Positions 18,054 through 27,284 of a stretch of 64,000 nucleotides of DNA are shown piece after piece. The DNA lies in NCBI RefSeq assembly GCF_030813235.1, contig NZ_JAUSUB010000012.1, positions 62,001-126,000 of the forward strand. The letters run 5' to 3'. The translations under genes were made by a program, and so were the position numbers. The first letter of the stretch is position 1, and every line of letters begins with the position of its first letter. The DNA is from Cytobacillus purgationiresistens. Lineage in GTDB: Bacteria > Bacillota > Bacilli > Bacillales > Cytobacillaceae. The notes under the pieces were generated by a model. That model was not told where the DNA came from, searched no databases, and saw only the letters and a program-made list of their open reading frames with translations.

Positions 18054-19124
18054 TCAAAATCTTGCAAGTTCTTCTAAGATTTCTTCATCAGAAACTTCAT
18101 GTATTTCCGGGTTTCCTATTTCCTTTAGTAAAATAAAATTCACCTTTTGGCCAATAGATTTCTTATCCTGCTTCATCCGCTCTAACAGGTTTTTGTGATC
18201 CACATTTTTAGGAATGGTTGTTTCATAACCAAGAAGAGTCAACCACTTCTTGAAATCATCAATATTAAAGGATAGGTCCAGCTTTCTCTGACTAAGATAA
18301 AGGGCAAATATCATGCCTACAGCAACGGACTCTCCATGTGTCCAGCCGCCATAGCCCATTTCTGCTTCAATAGCATGCCCGAGCGTGTGACCAAAATTTA
18401 AATATGCTCGAATACCTTGTTCTGTTTCATCAACAGAGACAAACTCTCCTTTTATTTCAATGCCTCTTTGTAAAAATGCCTCCAAGTCTGCAGTAGATAA
18501 GTCTGTCAGAGAATGAAGACGATCTCTCAAATGGGCATAGAATAAAATATCATGAATGAGGCCATGCTTGATGACCTCAGCAAAACCAGATCTTTTCTCT
18601 TTTAAAGGCAAGGATGCCAAAAATTCCAAATCATAAAAAACGGCTTCGGGCTGATGGAAGGCGCCAATCATATTTTTCCCTTTTGGGTGATTGATGGCAA
18701 CCTTTCCACCGACCGCACTATCATGCGCCAGGATCGTTGTTGGCACTTGAATGAAGCGAATGCCTCTCATATAGGTGGCAGCAACAAAACCGGCTAAATC
18801 ACCAATAGCTCCCCCACCAAGTGCAAGAATCAATGATTTTCTATCAAGCTTTTCCGCTAATAAGAAGCTCATTACTTCATAATATACGTCGAAGGTTTTA
18901 GCTTGTTCACCACTCGGAACTTTGCACACTGATAATTCAAAGCCTGAGAGCGCAGATTGAAAATGCTCAAGATAAAGATCGGCAACTGCTGTATCGACAA
19001 TGATGCTAATGTTTGTAATCCCTGGCATGTCTGTCAATAAAAATTTATTCAACTGATGAATGGCTCCGCTCCCTATAAAGACCGGATAATCCTTTGAGGA
19101 TGTTGAAATTTTAACCGTTTGCAT
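18054..19124 (-). CDS. aroB: 3-dehydroquinate synthase
   Basis: Second shikimate-pathway enzyme; NAD+ and Zn2+ dependent cyclisation of DAHP. The 356-residue protein has the NAD loop GGGAIGDLAGFVAATYMRG (about 103-121), the zinc-ligand region EVIKHGLIHD (about 181-190) and the LNFGHTLGHAIE motif (about 241-252) with two metal His. Its ATG overlaps the aroC stop by one base (TAATG), so the two are translationally coupled. Confidence 0.97.
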   Translation of the reverse strand: MQTVKISTSSKDYPVFIGSGAIHQLNKFLLTDMPGITNISIIVDTAVADLYLEHFQSALSGFELSVCKVPSGEQAKTFDVYYEVMSFLLAEKLDRKSLILALGGGAIGDLAGFVAATYMRGIRFIQVPTTILAHDSAVGGKVAINHPKGKNMIGAFHQPEAVFYDLEFLASLPLKEKRSGFAEVIKHGLIHDILFYAHLRDRLHSLTDLSTADLEAFLQRGIEIKGEFVSVDETEQGIRAYLNFGHTLGHAIEAEMGYGGWTHGESVAVGMIFALYLSQRKLDLSFNIDDFKKWLTLLGYETTIPKNVDHKNLLERMKQDKKSIGQKVNFILLKEIGNPEIHEVSDEEILEELARF

Positions 19125-20296
19125 TAAAAATCCCTCGCAAAAGATCTTTGTTCTTCAACTGAAGCCTTCAATGCTTCAAATCTGTCAGCATAGAATTGAT
19201 CAAGAATGGCTGTCGCAAGTTCCCATGCAATGGCATGTTCTGCTACTACTGCTGCTGCTGGCACCGCACAACTATCAGAACGCTCAATGCTTGCTGTAAA
19301 TGGTTCCTTTGTTTCAATATCCACACTTTCAAGCGGCTTATAAAGAGTCGGTATAGGTTTCATAACGCCTCTCACCACAATTGGCATACCTGAAGTCATT
19401 CCACCCTCAAACCCACCAAGGCGATTGGTTTTTCTGTAATAGCCTTCCTTGTCATTCCATGCAATTTCATCATGAACTTGACTTCCCGGCTTTTTCGCGG
19501 CTTCAAAACCGATACCAAATTCCACGCCTTTAAAAGCATTTATGCTTATGATTGCGCTTGCTAGCTTAGCATCAAGCTTTCGGTCATAGTGGACATAGCT
19601 TCCAACACCTGGAGGCATTCCTTCCACTACGACTTCCACTATTCCGCCGATTGAATCCCCATTCTTTTTCGCATCATCAATGGCATCCATCATTTTTTGT
19701 GCAGCTTCTGCATCCAAACAACGGACTGGTGACTCTTCTGTAATATCCCTTAATTCTTCAAGCGAATTATACTCCCGCTTATTTGAGACGATTCCACCGA
19801 TTTCAACAACATGCCCTACAACTTCAATCCCTAATAATGATAGCAATTTTTTCGCTACTGCTCCCGCAGCAACGCGAACTGTCGTTTCCCTTGCTGATGA
19901 ACGTTCAAGTACATTTCTCATATCTCTATGTCCATATTTTAAAGCACCATTTAAATCTGCATGACCAGGTCGCGGACGAGAAATTTTCCTTTTAACCTCA
20001 TCCAGTTCCTCTTGCTCAAGTGGACCCTGGCCCATAATTTTAGTCCAGTGCTTCCAATCATCATTTTGAACAACGAGTCCAACAGGTGATCCTAAAGTGT
20101 AACCATGTCTCACTCCACCTGTAATCTGAACAGTATCCTTTTCAATTTGCATTCTTCTGCCCCTGCCGTGTCCTTTTTGTCGTCTGGCAAGTGCATGATT
20201 AATATCTGAATCAAGCAGCGGCATCCCCGCTGGCAGCCCCTCTATAATTGTAGTAAGCTGCGGTCCATGTGATTCTCCTGAAGTTAAATATCTCAA
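19124..20296 (-). CDS. aroC: Chorismate synthase
   Basis: Last shikimate-pathway step, EPSP to chorismate, using reduced FMN (called aroF in B. subtilis). The 390-residue protein carries GESHGP (7-12), the [17 protein letters not shown] segment (about 106-122) and SSARET (about 128-133). The start is TTG 20296, which gives the expected N-terminus [12 protein letters not shown] and follows AAGGGGGAAAG; an upstream TTG at 20314 lies inside that ribosome site. It is the first gene of the aro cluster and has its own promoter at 20336-20363. Confidence 0.95.
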   Translation of the reverse strand: MRYLTSGESHGPQLTTIIEGLPAGMPLLDSDINHALARRQKGHGRGRRMQIEKDTVQITGGVRHGYTLGSPVGLVVQNDDWKHWTKIMGQGPLEQEELDEVKRKISRPRPGHADLNGALKYGHRDMRNVLERSSARETTVRVAAGAVAKKLLSLLGIEVVGHVVEIGGIVSNKREYNSLEELRDITEESPVRCLDAEAAQKMMDAIDDAKKNGDSIGGIVEVVVEGMPPGVGSYVHYDRKLDAKLASAIISINAFKGVEFGIGFEAAKKPGSQVHDEIAWNDKEGYYRKTNRLGGFEGGMTSGMPIVVRGVMKPIPTLYKPLESVDIETKEPFTASIERSDSCAVPAAAVVAEHAIAWELATAILDQFYADRFEALKASVEEQRSFARDF

Positions 20297-20335
20297 TTCT
20301 CTTTCCCCCTTCAACTCATTAAAGGATTATGTACC

Positions 20336-20363
20336 AATATAACATATGAAAACATATAAACAA
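20336..20363 (-). promoter_or_regulatory. Sigma-A promoter of the aroC-aroB-aroH-hisC-tyrA-aroA unit
   Basis: On the minus strand TTGTTT, 16 bases, TATATT with an extended -10 (TGT before the hexamer), about 40 bases before the aroC start. Confidence 0.6.
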
Positions 20364-20456
20364 AGTGAAAATTTTAAAAACATATAATTATTTTCTCAAT
20401 AAACTGGAATGATTCCCAATGATAGATCCCTTTATTGAAAGCATATTACCCAACAA

Positions 20457-21257
20457 TTAATTGACATATTCATCACTATTCGAAAATACTTTTTTATAGA
20501 AAAAAGATTGACCATTTTGCAGCTCGAAGATAGCTGGGTTAAAAATTTGCTCCGTGCTCCCAACAAAGAGGTAGCCCCCTTGTTTAAGGGATTGACTAAA
20601 CTTCCTGTATAGATGATTTTTTGCTTCTTCTGTAAAATAGATTAGAACGTTGCGGCAAACAATCAAATCATAATTGCCATCAAAGGGATCTGAAAGTAAA
20701 TTCTGCTTTCGGAATTCAACTGTTTGCTTAATTTCCTTTGAAAGGTAATGAAGATTTCCTTCCGTCTTAAAATACTTATTTTTTATCTCTATAGGGACTT
20801 CATTTAATGATCGTTCAGGATAAACGCCTAATTTAGCTCTCGCGATAGCATTCTCATCAATGTCTGTTGCGATGACCTTTATTTTCGACAATGGAAGAAA
20901 CTTAGATAAAATCATTGCGATGGTATAAGGTTCTTCACCCGTTGAACAGGCAGCACTCCATATGCGCAATGGCTGTTTTTTCATTAAGAGCTCTGGAAGT
21001 ATCTCTTTTTCTAAAACTTCCCATCTCTTTGCATTTCGATAGAATTCAGATACGTTAATCGTCATCCGCTCTAAAAACTCCTCCAATAAAACAGGATCTT
21101 TATTCATAGCTAAAAAAAACGCTTGAAATGTATCATAGCCCTTTTTTTCATAAAATGATTCAAGGCGTCTTTTCATTTGCGCTTCCTTGTATAGAGAAAG
21201 GTCAATCCCTGTTTTCCTTTTCACATTGATTATGAATTCTTGATAATCCCGTGACAT
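20457..21257 (-). CDS. cheR: Chemotaxis protein methyltransferase CheR
   Basis: SAM-dependent methyltransferase that methylates glutamates of chemoreceptors. The 266-residue protein has the helical N-terminal CheR domain (about 1-75) and a Rossmann methyltransferase domain with IWSAACSTGEEPYTIAM (about 98-114) as SAM loop, IATDID (about 129-134) and DLIVCRNVLIYF (about 202-213). GGAG precedes ATG 21257. It has the same position upstream of aroC in B. subtilis. No other chemotaxis gene is in the window. Confidence 0.95.
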   Translation of the reverse strand: MSRDYQEFIINVKRKTGIDLSLYKEAQMKRRLESFYEKKGYDTFQAFFLAMNKDPVLLEEFLERMTINVSEFYRNAKRWEVLEKEILPELLMKKQPLRIWSAACSTGEEPYTIAMILSKFLPLSKIKVIATDIDENAIARAKLGVYPERSLNEVPIEIKNKYFKTEGNLHYLSKEIKQTVEFRKQNLLSDPFDGNYDLIVCRNVLIYFTEEAKNHLYRKFSQSLKQGGYLFVGSTEQIFNPAIFELQNGQSFFYKKVFSNSDEYVN

Positions 21258-21737
21258 CGATACATTCTCCTTTTCTTGCTTATATGTGGTTTTGTCTAGT
21301 ATAAAGGAAAATTAGCAGAAATGAGTGAAAAAAACGCAAAATGATGGCCTGAATATGTTAATTGTTCACAATCTTGTAGATTGTATCGGGGTTCTTCTAA
21401 GGATTGATTAAGGATAAATGAGAGGTTATTTAGCTAGATGGTTCATATTTTGTAAAGCAAATTTGATGCAGGGTATTATTAACACCTTACTAACATCAGC
21501 TAAATTTTTTTTTTGATAGTTGTGCAATGCCTGGGTGCTAGTTCGCAGATCTAATTTCCCTTTCAACGGCTTTCTTAACTGATCGATCACTAGTTACGGA
21601 TGACTTCCTTTTCTGAAATCTGTCTAATCCGTTTCTCCTCCTAACCATTCAAGGAAGATTTGCCTTTATAGAATTAAAAATACCATAGCCAAATGACTAT
21701 GATATTGAGGAAAGTTATATTTTCTTTCTGTTCAAAA
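21258..21737. other. Gene-free gap between cheR and ndk
   Basis: No gene or strong structure seen apart from a weak hairpin (TACCATAG / CTATGATA, about 21680-21704). The minus strand near 21300 should hold the cheR promoter; a TATACT-like -10 is visible but no clear -35. Confidence 0.5.
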
Positions 21738-21768
21738 GAAAAAACGCTTGTTCTTGACAAGCGTCTTA
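21738..21768 (-). terminator. Intrinsic terminator of ndk
   Basis: ACGCTTGTC / ACAAGCGT stem followed by a T-run on the minus strand, six bases after the ndk stop. Confidence 0.85.
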
Positions 21769-21773
21769 CATCA

Positions 21774-22220
21774 TTAGTTAATCCATTCACTGATTAATTT
21801 GCTGTATGCTACAACTTCTTCTTCTTTGAAGAAAAGTCCGATTTCACGTTCAGCGCTTTCTGGTGAATCTGATCCGTGAATGATATTCTTTCCAACTGTA
21901 GCAGCGAAATCGCCTCGGATTGTTCCTGGTGCAGCGTCTTTCGGATTTGTTGCGCCCATCATTTGACGAGCTGTCGCAATCACGTTCTCGCCTTCCCATA
22001 CCATAGCAAATACAGGACCTGAAGTAATAAAGTCTACTAATTCACCAAAGAAAGGACGCTCTTTATGCTCTCCATAATGTTCTTGAGCAAGTTCAGCAGG
22101 GATAACCATTAATTTTCCACCAACTAATTGAAAACCCTTCTTTTCAAAACGAGAAACAATTTCCCCAATTAAATTACGTTGAACGCCGTCAGGCTTTACC
22201 ATTAAAAATGTTTTTTCCAT
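21774..22220 (-). CDS. ndk: Nucleoside-diphosphate kinase
   Basis: Transfers the gamma-phosphate from ATP to NDPs through a phospho-His intermediate. The 148-residue protein shows the N-terminal [12 protein letters not shown] and the active His115 in [11 protein letters not shown] 22220 follows GGAGTGG; an in-frame GTG at 22229 lies inside that site. Monocistronic, with its own terminator. Identification is firm. Confidence 0.97.
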   Translation of the reverse strand: MEKTFLMVKPDGVQRNLIGEIVSRFEKKGFQLVGGKLMVIPAELAQEHYGEHKERPFFGELVDFITSGPVFAMVWEGENVIATARQMMGATNPKDAAPGTIRGDFAATVGKNIIHGSDSPESAEREIGLFFKEEEVVAYSKLISEWIN

Positions 22221-22381
22221 TAGTCCCACTCCTAAAACGTATGTATAGTTATGAATTGTAATTAATTCAACCCACGAAAAATATTAACATTGTTTTGACA
22301 ATTTAGCAACTTTCAAAAAAAAGCTTTCTTTTTGAAGAGGAAAAGGGTATTAAAAACATTATTGCCTATGATAAGAACCTG

Positions 22382-23344
22382 TTAAAATTTACGGTTGCCA
22401 ATGGATTTTGCAATATCTCTAAAGGTGTTTTTTGCTCTATTCTGCGGAAGCTCTTCAATCAGTGAAAGCGCTTTTTGTAAATACCTATCACTTACTTGCA
22501 AAGATCTTTCAATTCCGCCTGAACTTTTTATAACGGAGAGAACTTCTTCAAGATCCTGTTTGCTAGTTTGCTCATTTACTTGGATTATACGCTCTCGAAA
22601 TGCTTTATTCTCCATAGCAAAAAGAACAGGAAGAGTGATGTTTCCTTGCTGAAGATCACCGCCCGCTGGTTTCCCCAGCTCCTTCTCGGTTCCCATGAAG
22701 TCTAGAACGTCATCAATTATTTGATAGGACATTCCAATGTTATAACCGATCTTATAAAGCTTATTATGTATTTCCTCATCCACATCAGCAGCGATTGCAC
22801 CTAATTGGCAGCTAGCAGCAATTAGTATAGCTGTTTTACGCTTGATTCTGCGGAAATAAGTTCTTGATGATTGATCATAATTAAATTTGTCTTTAATTTG
22901 TTCAATTTCTCCAAGGCATAATTCCACTAATGTATTTGCTAGTATTTGATGTGCAGTGGGTTTTTCAATTTTTGATAAGACCTCTAAAGCACGTGCAAAT
23001 ATAAAGTCCCCTGTATACATAGCTATTCTGTTATCCCATTTAGCCTTAATGGTTAATTCACCTCGTCGCAACCTAGCATCATCGATGACATCGTCATGAA
23101 CGAGAGAAGCCATATGAATAAGCTCAAGGGAAACAGCTACATTTTTTATATTTTTGATATCATAGTGACCGAACTTTCCTGCAAGCAATACAAATACCGG
23201 CCGGAGTCTTTTCCCTCCTGCCTGTAATAAATGCAGGGACGCCTTCTGAAGCAACGGGGACTCAGCTTGGATCGTCTCCTCCAGCGCCTTCTCTATCACA
23301 TTCAAATCCGAATTTAAAAATGAATACATCATTTTCAATTTCAT
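22382..23344 (-). CDS. hepT: Heptaprenyl diphosphate synthase component II (HepT)
   Basis: Catalytic subunit of the two-part prenyltransferase that makes the C35 side chain of menaquinone-7. The 320-residue protein has both aspartate-rich motifs, DDVIDDARLRR (84-94) and DDVLDF (211-216), and GGKRLRP (43-49). ATG 23344 is chosen because GGGTGAG precedes it and it gives the usual family length; an ATG 14 codons upstream has no ribosome site. It is third in hepS-menG-hepT. Confidence 0.95.
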   Translation of the reverse strand: MKLKMMYSFLNSDLNVIEKALEETIQAESPLLQKASLHLLQAGGKRLRPVFVLLAGKFGHYDIKNIKNVAVSLELIHMASLVHDDVIDDARLRRGELTIKAKWDNRIAMYTGDFIFARALEVLSKIEKPTAHQILANTLVELCLGEIEQIKDKFNYDQSSRTYFRRIKRKTAILIAASCQLGAIAADVDEEIHNKLYKIGYNIGMSYQIIDDVLDFMGTEKELGKPAGGDLQQGNITLPVLFAMENKAFRERIIQVNEQTSKQDLEEVLSVIKSSGGIERSLQVSDRYLQKALSLIEELPQNRAKNTFRDIAKSIGNRKF

Positions 23345-23422
23345 GTCGATTCTCACCCAGCTTATAAATCCCTTATGCACATTCATACATGCAAATGATG
23401 AATAAACATTCAGAACAAAATA

Positions 23423-24130
23423 TTATTTTTCTTTCATTCCTATATGGACGGCTGCAACTCCTCCGGTATAGGGTTTATACTTTACATCTGCAAATCCGGC
23501 TTTTTCAAACATGACAGCCAGTTCTTTCATACCAGGGAAATCCTTAGCAGATTCATGAAGCCAGGCATATTCATTAAAGCTTTTAGCAAACAGCTTTCCA
23601 AATAACGGCATAACATAACGAAAATACAAGTAGTACCCTTGTTTGAAGCCGATTAAGGTTGGCTGTGAGGTTTCAAGACATACCGCAATTCCTCCTGGCT
23701 TCACTACACGATGCATTTCTTTTAGCACCTGCAAATAATCAGGTACATTACGCAGACCAAAGCCAATCGTTACGTAATCAAATGTATTATCGGGAAAGGC
23801 GAGCTCCATAGCATTCCCATGAACAAGCTGAATATTACTCAAGTGATGATTCTTCACTTTCTCCTCGCCTATCTTCAGCATATTTTTGCTAAAATCCAGA
23901 CCCACTACTTCACCGTTTTCACCAACTGCCTCTGAGAGTGCGATGGTCCAATCCCCTGTTCCACAGCATACATCCAGCGCCTTTGAACCTGGTTGAACAT
24001 TCATTCTCTTCATCGTATCCATACGCCAGCGGGTATGTTGTTGAAAACTAATGACTGAGTTCATTTTGTCATAATTACCATATATTTTTTCAAATACTTT
24101 ATGGACACGTTCTTCTTTAGATTGCTGCAT
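23423..24130 (-). CDS. menG: Demethylmenaquinone methyltransferase (MenG/UbiE)
   Basis: SAM-dependent C-methylation of demethylmenaquinone, the last step of menaquinone synthesis. The 235-residue protein has [12 protein letters not shown] (51-62) as SAM motif, [10 protein letters not shown] (about 75-84) and FGLRNVPD (about 122-129), the UbiE signature. It lies 5 bases after hepS and is followed by hepT, so side chain and head-group modification are co-transcribed. Confidence 0.96.
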   Translation of the reverse strand: MQQSKEERVHKVFEKIYGNYDKMNSVISFQQHTRWRMDTMKRMNVQPGSKALDVCCGTGDWTIALSEAVGENGEVVGLDFSKNMLKIGEEKVKNHHLSNIQLVHGNAMELAFPDNTFDYVTIGFGLRNVPDYLQVLKEMHRVVKPGGIAVCLETSQPTLIGFKQGYYLYFRYVMPLFGKLFAKSFNEYAWLHESAKDFPGMKELAVMFEKAGFADVKYKPYTGGVAAVHIGMKEK

Positions 24131-24135
24131 ACTTC

Positions 24136-24990
24136 TTAACCTTCCTCTACAAATGTTTTAACTGCTTGATGATGCTGAGATTTAAGATTATTGAGCCTGT
24201 CGGCTAGCAACTCAGCAGTTTCGGAAAGCTGCTCCATCAATTTGTCAATCTCTTTAATAGAGAGATCAATATACTTGTCACATATCGATAGCAAATATTC
24301 CTTCTGATCATCAGGTAAACGTTGGTTTTCTTTACGGAGGCCACCGTTGTAAAGCAGTTGATATAAAGCATCAAAAAGAACGGAATGATCACTTGCAATA
24401 AATTGGTTTTTTTCAGCAATTAATCTTTTAAGAAAGACAATATTTCCCGCCATCTCTCCTAAATCCTTTCTGCTGAAATAAGCAGTCAATCGGTCAAACA
24501 AAGAGGATTCAGTCTTCTTCAGAGATTCCATTAATGACTCTACTGTTTCACGTGACTTACTGTAAACAGATATTTTATGTTCATTGACATCCATAATTCC
24601 TTCCGCCAATGTTCTAATCATGTTTATGTCATCAATATCCGCAAGAATTTTATAATAAAGGCCACTGTAGTAAGTACCAGCCAGAATCGTCAGCTGTCTG
24701 CCTTTGAGCAACTCAGGCGCTAAAGGTTGGTTTTCAACACTTTCATGAGTATCAAGGGCGATTTGAACGAGCATCGTCGTTACTGCATATTTCTCTGCCT
24801 TTTCTTTAGGAAGATTTAAACGATCAAAAATTGAAAGAAGCAGCAACATTTTATCCTCATCAATTATAGGTGTTTTCATGAATTTAAATAAATAGGGATG
24901 TCTTACCTTTAATTGCACTTGTCCTCTCAACCTCGCCAGTTTATCGTTCATGACCTGCATAGTATCATCCTTGTTTGCCTTTAATTTCAT
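24136..24990 (-). CDS. hepS: Heptaprenyl diphosphate synthase component I (HepS)
   Basis: Non-catalytic regulatory subunit that pairs with HepT and sets product length. The 284-residue helical protein has no DDxxD motif, as expected. The [16 protein letters not shown] stretch (about 103-118) is the conserved HepS core. ATG 24990 follows GGGGGAA. A 356-base leader separates it from mtrB (see the structured region at 25160-25230). Confidence 0.92.
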   Translation of the reverse strand: MKLKANKDDTMQVMNDKLARLRGQVQLKVRHPYLFKFMKTPIIDEDKMLLLLSIFDRLNLPKEKAEKYAVTTMLVQIALDTHESVENQPLAPELLKGRQLTILAGTYYSGLYYKILADIDDINMIRTLAEGIMDVNEHKISVYSKSRETVESLMESLKKTESSLFDRLTAYFSRKDLGEMAGNIVFLKRLIAEKNQFIASDHSVLFDALYQLLYNGGLRKENQRLPDDQKEYLLSICDKYIDLSIKEIDKLMEQLSETAELLADRLNNLKSQHHQAVKTFVEEG

Positions 24991-25156
24991 CTATTATTCC
25001 CCCGATACGGGCTATCGCCATTATCCTAACAGTCACTGAATAGCTATATTCTATATTTTTTCCCTTATAAGAGATTTTAGCAAATAAAATTCTTTTTATT
25101 AGCTTGCCCTAAAGATCTAAAGTTGCATCTGCCAACCATATCTTCATGCAAGCATA

Positions 25157-25269
25157 AAAAAAGCCCTTCACTACGGTAAAAATGAATCTTCCATTCCTGG
25201 TAACAAGGACCAGTATATTTAGTGAATGGTGAATCGATTGACCTCAATGATAAGGCAGTGACAATTATA
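25157..25269 (-). promoter_or_regulatory. Extended -10 promoter and structured leader or terminator between mtrB and hepS
   Basis: On the minus strand TGTTATAAT (extended -10, 25264-25271) is followed by a three-part fold. An outer stem TTCACT (25221-25226) / AGTGAA (25167-25172) encloses a CTGGT...ACCAG hairpin, and GGGC and a run of seven T follow. It reads as an attenuator-like terminator in the hepS leader, or simply the mtrB terminator. Confidence 0.45.
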
Positions 25270-25346
25270 ACATAAATTACAGCTTCGTGTTAGGGTAATA
25301 TCTAGGAAAATCAGTCGCAAAACCCTCTATTAACACATTGGGTATG

Positions 25347-25580
25347 TTAACTCTTCTTCTCACTCTCCACTTCACCGTAAGCAGTAGATATCTTCGCATG
25401 ACCTCGAATTTTAATCGCGGATGTATGCTCTGTAAATTGGGCAATCATTACTTCACCCTCATCCAGCTTTTCAGAGTGATGGAATCTTGTATCCGAACCC
25501 CTTGTTAAGCCGATTACACTCACCCCATCTTCCTGTGCCTTGATGACAATATATTCATTTGAAGATGTATTTTTTTCCAT
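25347..25580 (-). CDS. mtrB: trp RNA-binding attenuation protein (TRAP, MtrB)
   Basis: Eleven-subunit ring that binds (G/U)AG repeats in trp leader RNAs when loaded with tryptophan. The 77-residue protein keeps the tryptophan-pocket GLTRGSDT (24-31) and the RNA-contacting Lys38, Lys57 and Arg59 (Lys37, Lys56, Arg58 in B. subtilis). ATG 25580 follows GGAG. It lies after folE as in the B. subtilis mtrAB operon. No trp gene is in this window, so its targets must be elsewhere. Confidence 0.95.
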   Translation of the reverse strand: MEKNTSSNEYIVIKAQEDGVSVIGLTRGSDTRFHHSEKLDEGEVMIAQFTEHTSAIKIRGHAKISTAYGEVESEKKS

Positions 25581-25684
25581 CGATAATACTCCTTTCATTC
25601 TTTTGCTTATGTATAGTCATAGAGCAATCATGCTCGCAATAAAAGATGAAAGGCTAAAAGGAGTTCTTTTTAGCCCATGACCAT

Positions 25685-26251
25685 TTATGATTTTATAAGT
25701 GATAATACCTCTGACCTTGCACTTACATCCTTGGCAAATATTCCTCTTACTGCCGATGTAATAGTTTTTGACCCCGGCTTCTTTACTCCGCGCATGGTCA
25801 TGCACATATGTTCAGCTTCAACGACGACCATCACTCCATGTGGTTCTAATTTTTCCAGGATGGAGTCAGCAACTGTAGCTGTAATTCTTTCTTGGAGCTG
25901 AGGACGTTTGGCAACAGCCTCTACTGCTCGTGCCAGCTTACTTAATCCCGTTACTTTACCGTTTTTAGGTATATAGGCAACATGTGCTTTTCCGAAAAAA
26001 GGAACCAGATGATGCTCACACATGGAATAGAAGGGGATGTCCTTCACCAAAACTAATTCTTCATGATCTTCTCCAAAAACGGTATCAAAATACTCTTTCG
26101 GGTCTTGGTTAAGCCCCATGAAAACCTCTTCATACATTTTCGCTACTCGTTTAGGGGTATCTATAAGTCCTTCTCTATTTGGGTCTTCACCAATTGCTTC
26201 TAGTATTAATCGTACGGCATCTTCTATTTGAGCACGCTTGATTTCTGGCAT
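25685..26251 (-). CDS. folE: GTP cyclohydrolase I (FolE/MtrA)
   Basis: First step of tetrahydrofolate synthesis, GTP to dihydroneopterin triphosphate. The 188-residue protein has the zinc-ligand segment [20 protein letters not shown] (about 108-127), and [11 protein letters not shown] (about 148-158) holds the third ligand Cys. AGGAGG precedes ATG 26251. First gene of the mtrA-mtrB pair. Confidence 0.96.
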   Translation of the reverse strand: MPEIKRAQIEDAVRLILEAIGEDPNREGLIDTPKRVAKMYEEVFMGLNQDPKEYFDTVFGEDHEELVLVKDIPFYSMCEHHLVPFFGKAHVAYIPKNGKVTGLSKLARAVEAVAKRPQLQERITATVADSILEKLEPHGVMVVVEAEHMCMTMRGVKKPGSKTITSAVRGIFAKDVSARSEVLSLIKS

Positions 26252-26427
26252 ACAGTTTCCTCCTCATATAAAACGGTCACATAATATTTTCATATTAGCA
26301 TAATTATTTCCATACAGGCAAAATAGAAGACTGTATAACAATCCCTACTTTCATAGCCCTACCAAATAGTATAGCATCTTCAAAGCAAAACCGAAAAGCT
26401 AGTGTACGTCAGCTTTTTTTAGGCAAA

Positions 26428-26457
26428 AGAAAAAACCGCGAAAGAATTCGCGGTTCT
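26428..26457 (-). terminator. Intrinsic terminator of hbs
   Basis: AACCGCG / CGCGGTT stem with an 8-base loop, then a T-run on the minus strand. Confidence 0.9.
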
Positions 26458-26491
26458 AGTTCAAACAAATGATTTAAGCACTTGTATGTAA

Positions 26492-26764
26492 TTACTTAAC
26501 TGCATCTTTAAGCGCTTTACCTGGTTTGAAAGCAGGAACTTTGCTTGCAGCGATTTCGATTTCTTCTCCAGTTTGCGGGTTGCGGCCTTTACGAGCTGCA
26601 CGTTCGCGAACTTCAAAGTTACCAAAACCGATCAATTGTACTTTATCACCATTTTTCATAGCGTCTAATACTGTATCGAATACAGCATCAACTGCTTTAG
26701 TAGCGTCTTTTTTAGAAAGCTCACTAGCTTCAGCAACAGCATTGATTAGTTCTGTCTTGTTCAT
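26492..26764 (-). CDS. hbs: HU-family DNA-binding protein HBsu
   Basis: Main nucleoid-associated protein; a dimer that bends DNA. The 90-residue protein has the HU core, with [21 protein letters not shown] at about 46-66 forming the DNA-embracing beta arm. ATG 26764 follows GGAGGTGA at ideal spacing; the open frame back to 26827 is leader. A promoter and a perfect dyad lie upstream (26851-26916). Confidence 0.97.
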   Translation of the reverse strand: MNKTELINAVAEASELSKKDATKAVDAVFDTVLDAMKNGDKVQLIGFGNFEVRERAARKGRNPQTGEEIEIAASKVPAFKPGKALKDAVK

Positions 26765-26850
26765 TACTTTCACCTCCTCCCAAAAATATATTTGAAAACC
26801 CAGTAAAATAAGATTCCTTACATTCATTTGTAAACATAATTACTGAATTC

Positions 26851-26868
26851 TATACGTTGTGACGTATA
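26851..26868. promoter_or_regulatory. Perfect dyad in the hbs initial transcribed region
   Basis: TATACGT, 4 bases, ACGTATA: a perfect 7-bp inverted repeat located about +13 to +30 relative to the predicted hbs start. Could be an operator or a 5'-end RNA hairpin. Confidence 0.45.
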
Positions 26869-26887
26869 TATTTGTTTAGCAAGCCTT

Positions 26888-26916
26888 ATCATATATCAAG
26901 AATTATATTTTTTCAA
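26888..26916 (-). promoter_or_regulatory. Sigma-A promoter of hbs
   Basis: On the minus strand TTGAAA, 17 bases, TATGAT, giving a leader of about 115 bases. Confidence 0.65.
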
Positions 26917-27195
26917 CTTTTTTGCTGTAGAATCCTTTAATAATAAGGGTTTAAGGTATCACAACGGTAATTCTGTTAAAAGATTATCATAATAAATTAC
27001 GCATATCAAGAATATTTCATGATTTGATGGTAATCTTTTCTTAATTGCAATATTTTTGTAATATCCTTACAGATTATGCTGATATTTTAACTTAAAACAG
27101 TTATAATATTCAATTTCCTTAATCCAAATCAACCCGATTAATAAGGCCTTAGAAGAGAAATCAAAGCCCTTTCGACGGAGTAATACTCTCTCAGG
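26917..27195. other. Gene-free stretch upstream of hbs
   Basis: AT-rich, no gene seen. Possible additional hbs promoters cannot be excluded, but none stands out. Confidence 0.4.
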
Positions 27196-27243
27196 TAAAA
27201 AAAAACGGCCCACCATTCATAAAATATGAATGTGAGTCGCCTG
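27196..27243 (-). terminator. Intrinsic terminator of spoIVA
   Basis: ATTCAT / ATGAAT inner stem extended by GGCCCAC / GTGAGTCGCC, with nine T following on the minus strand. Confidence 0.85.
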
Positions 27244-27284
27244 ATTACCTATTTATCAAGAAGTTTATTTTTAGGAAAGGTTCC

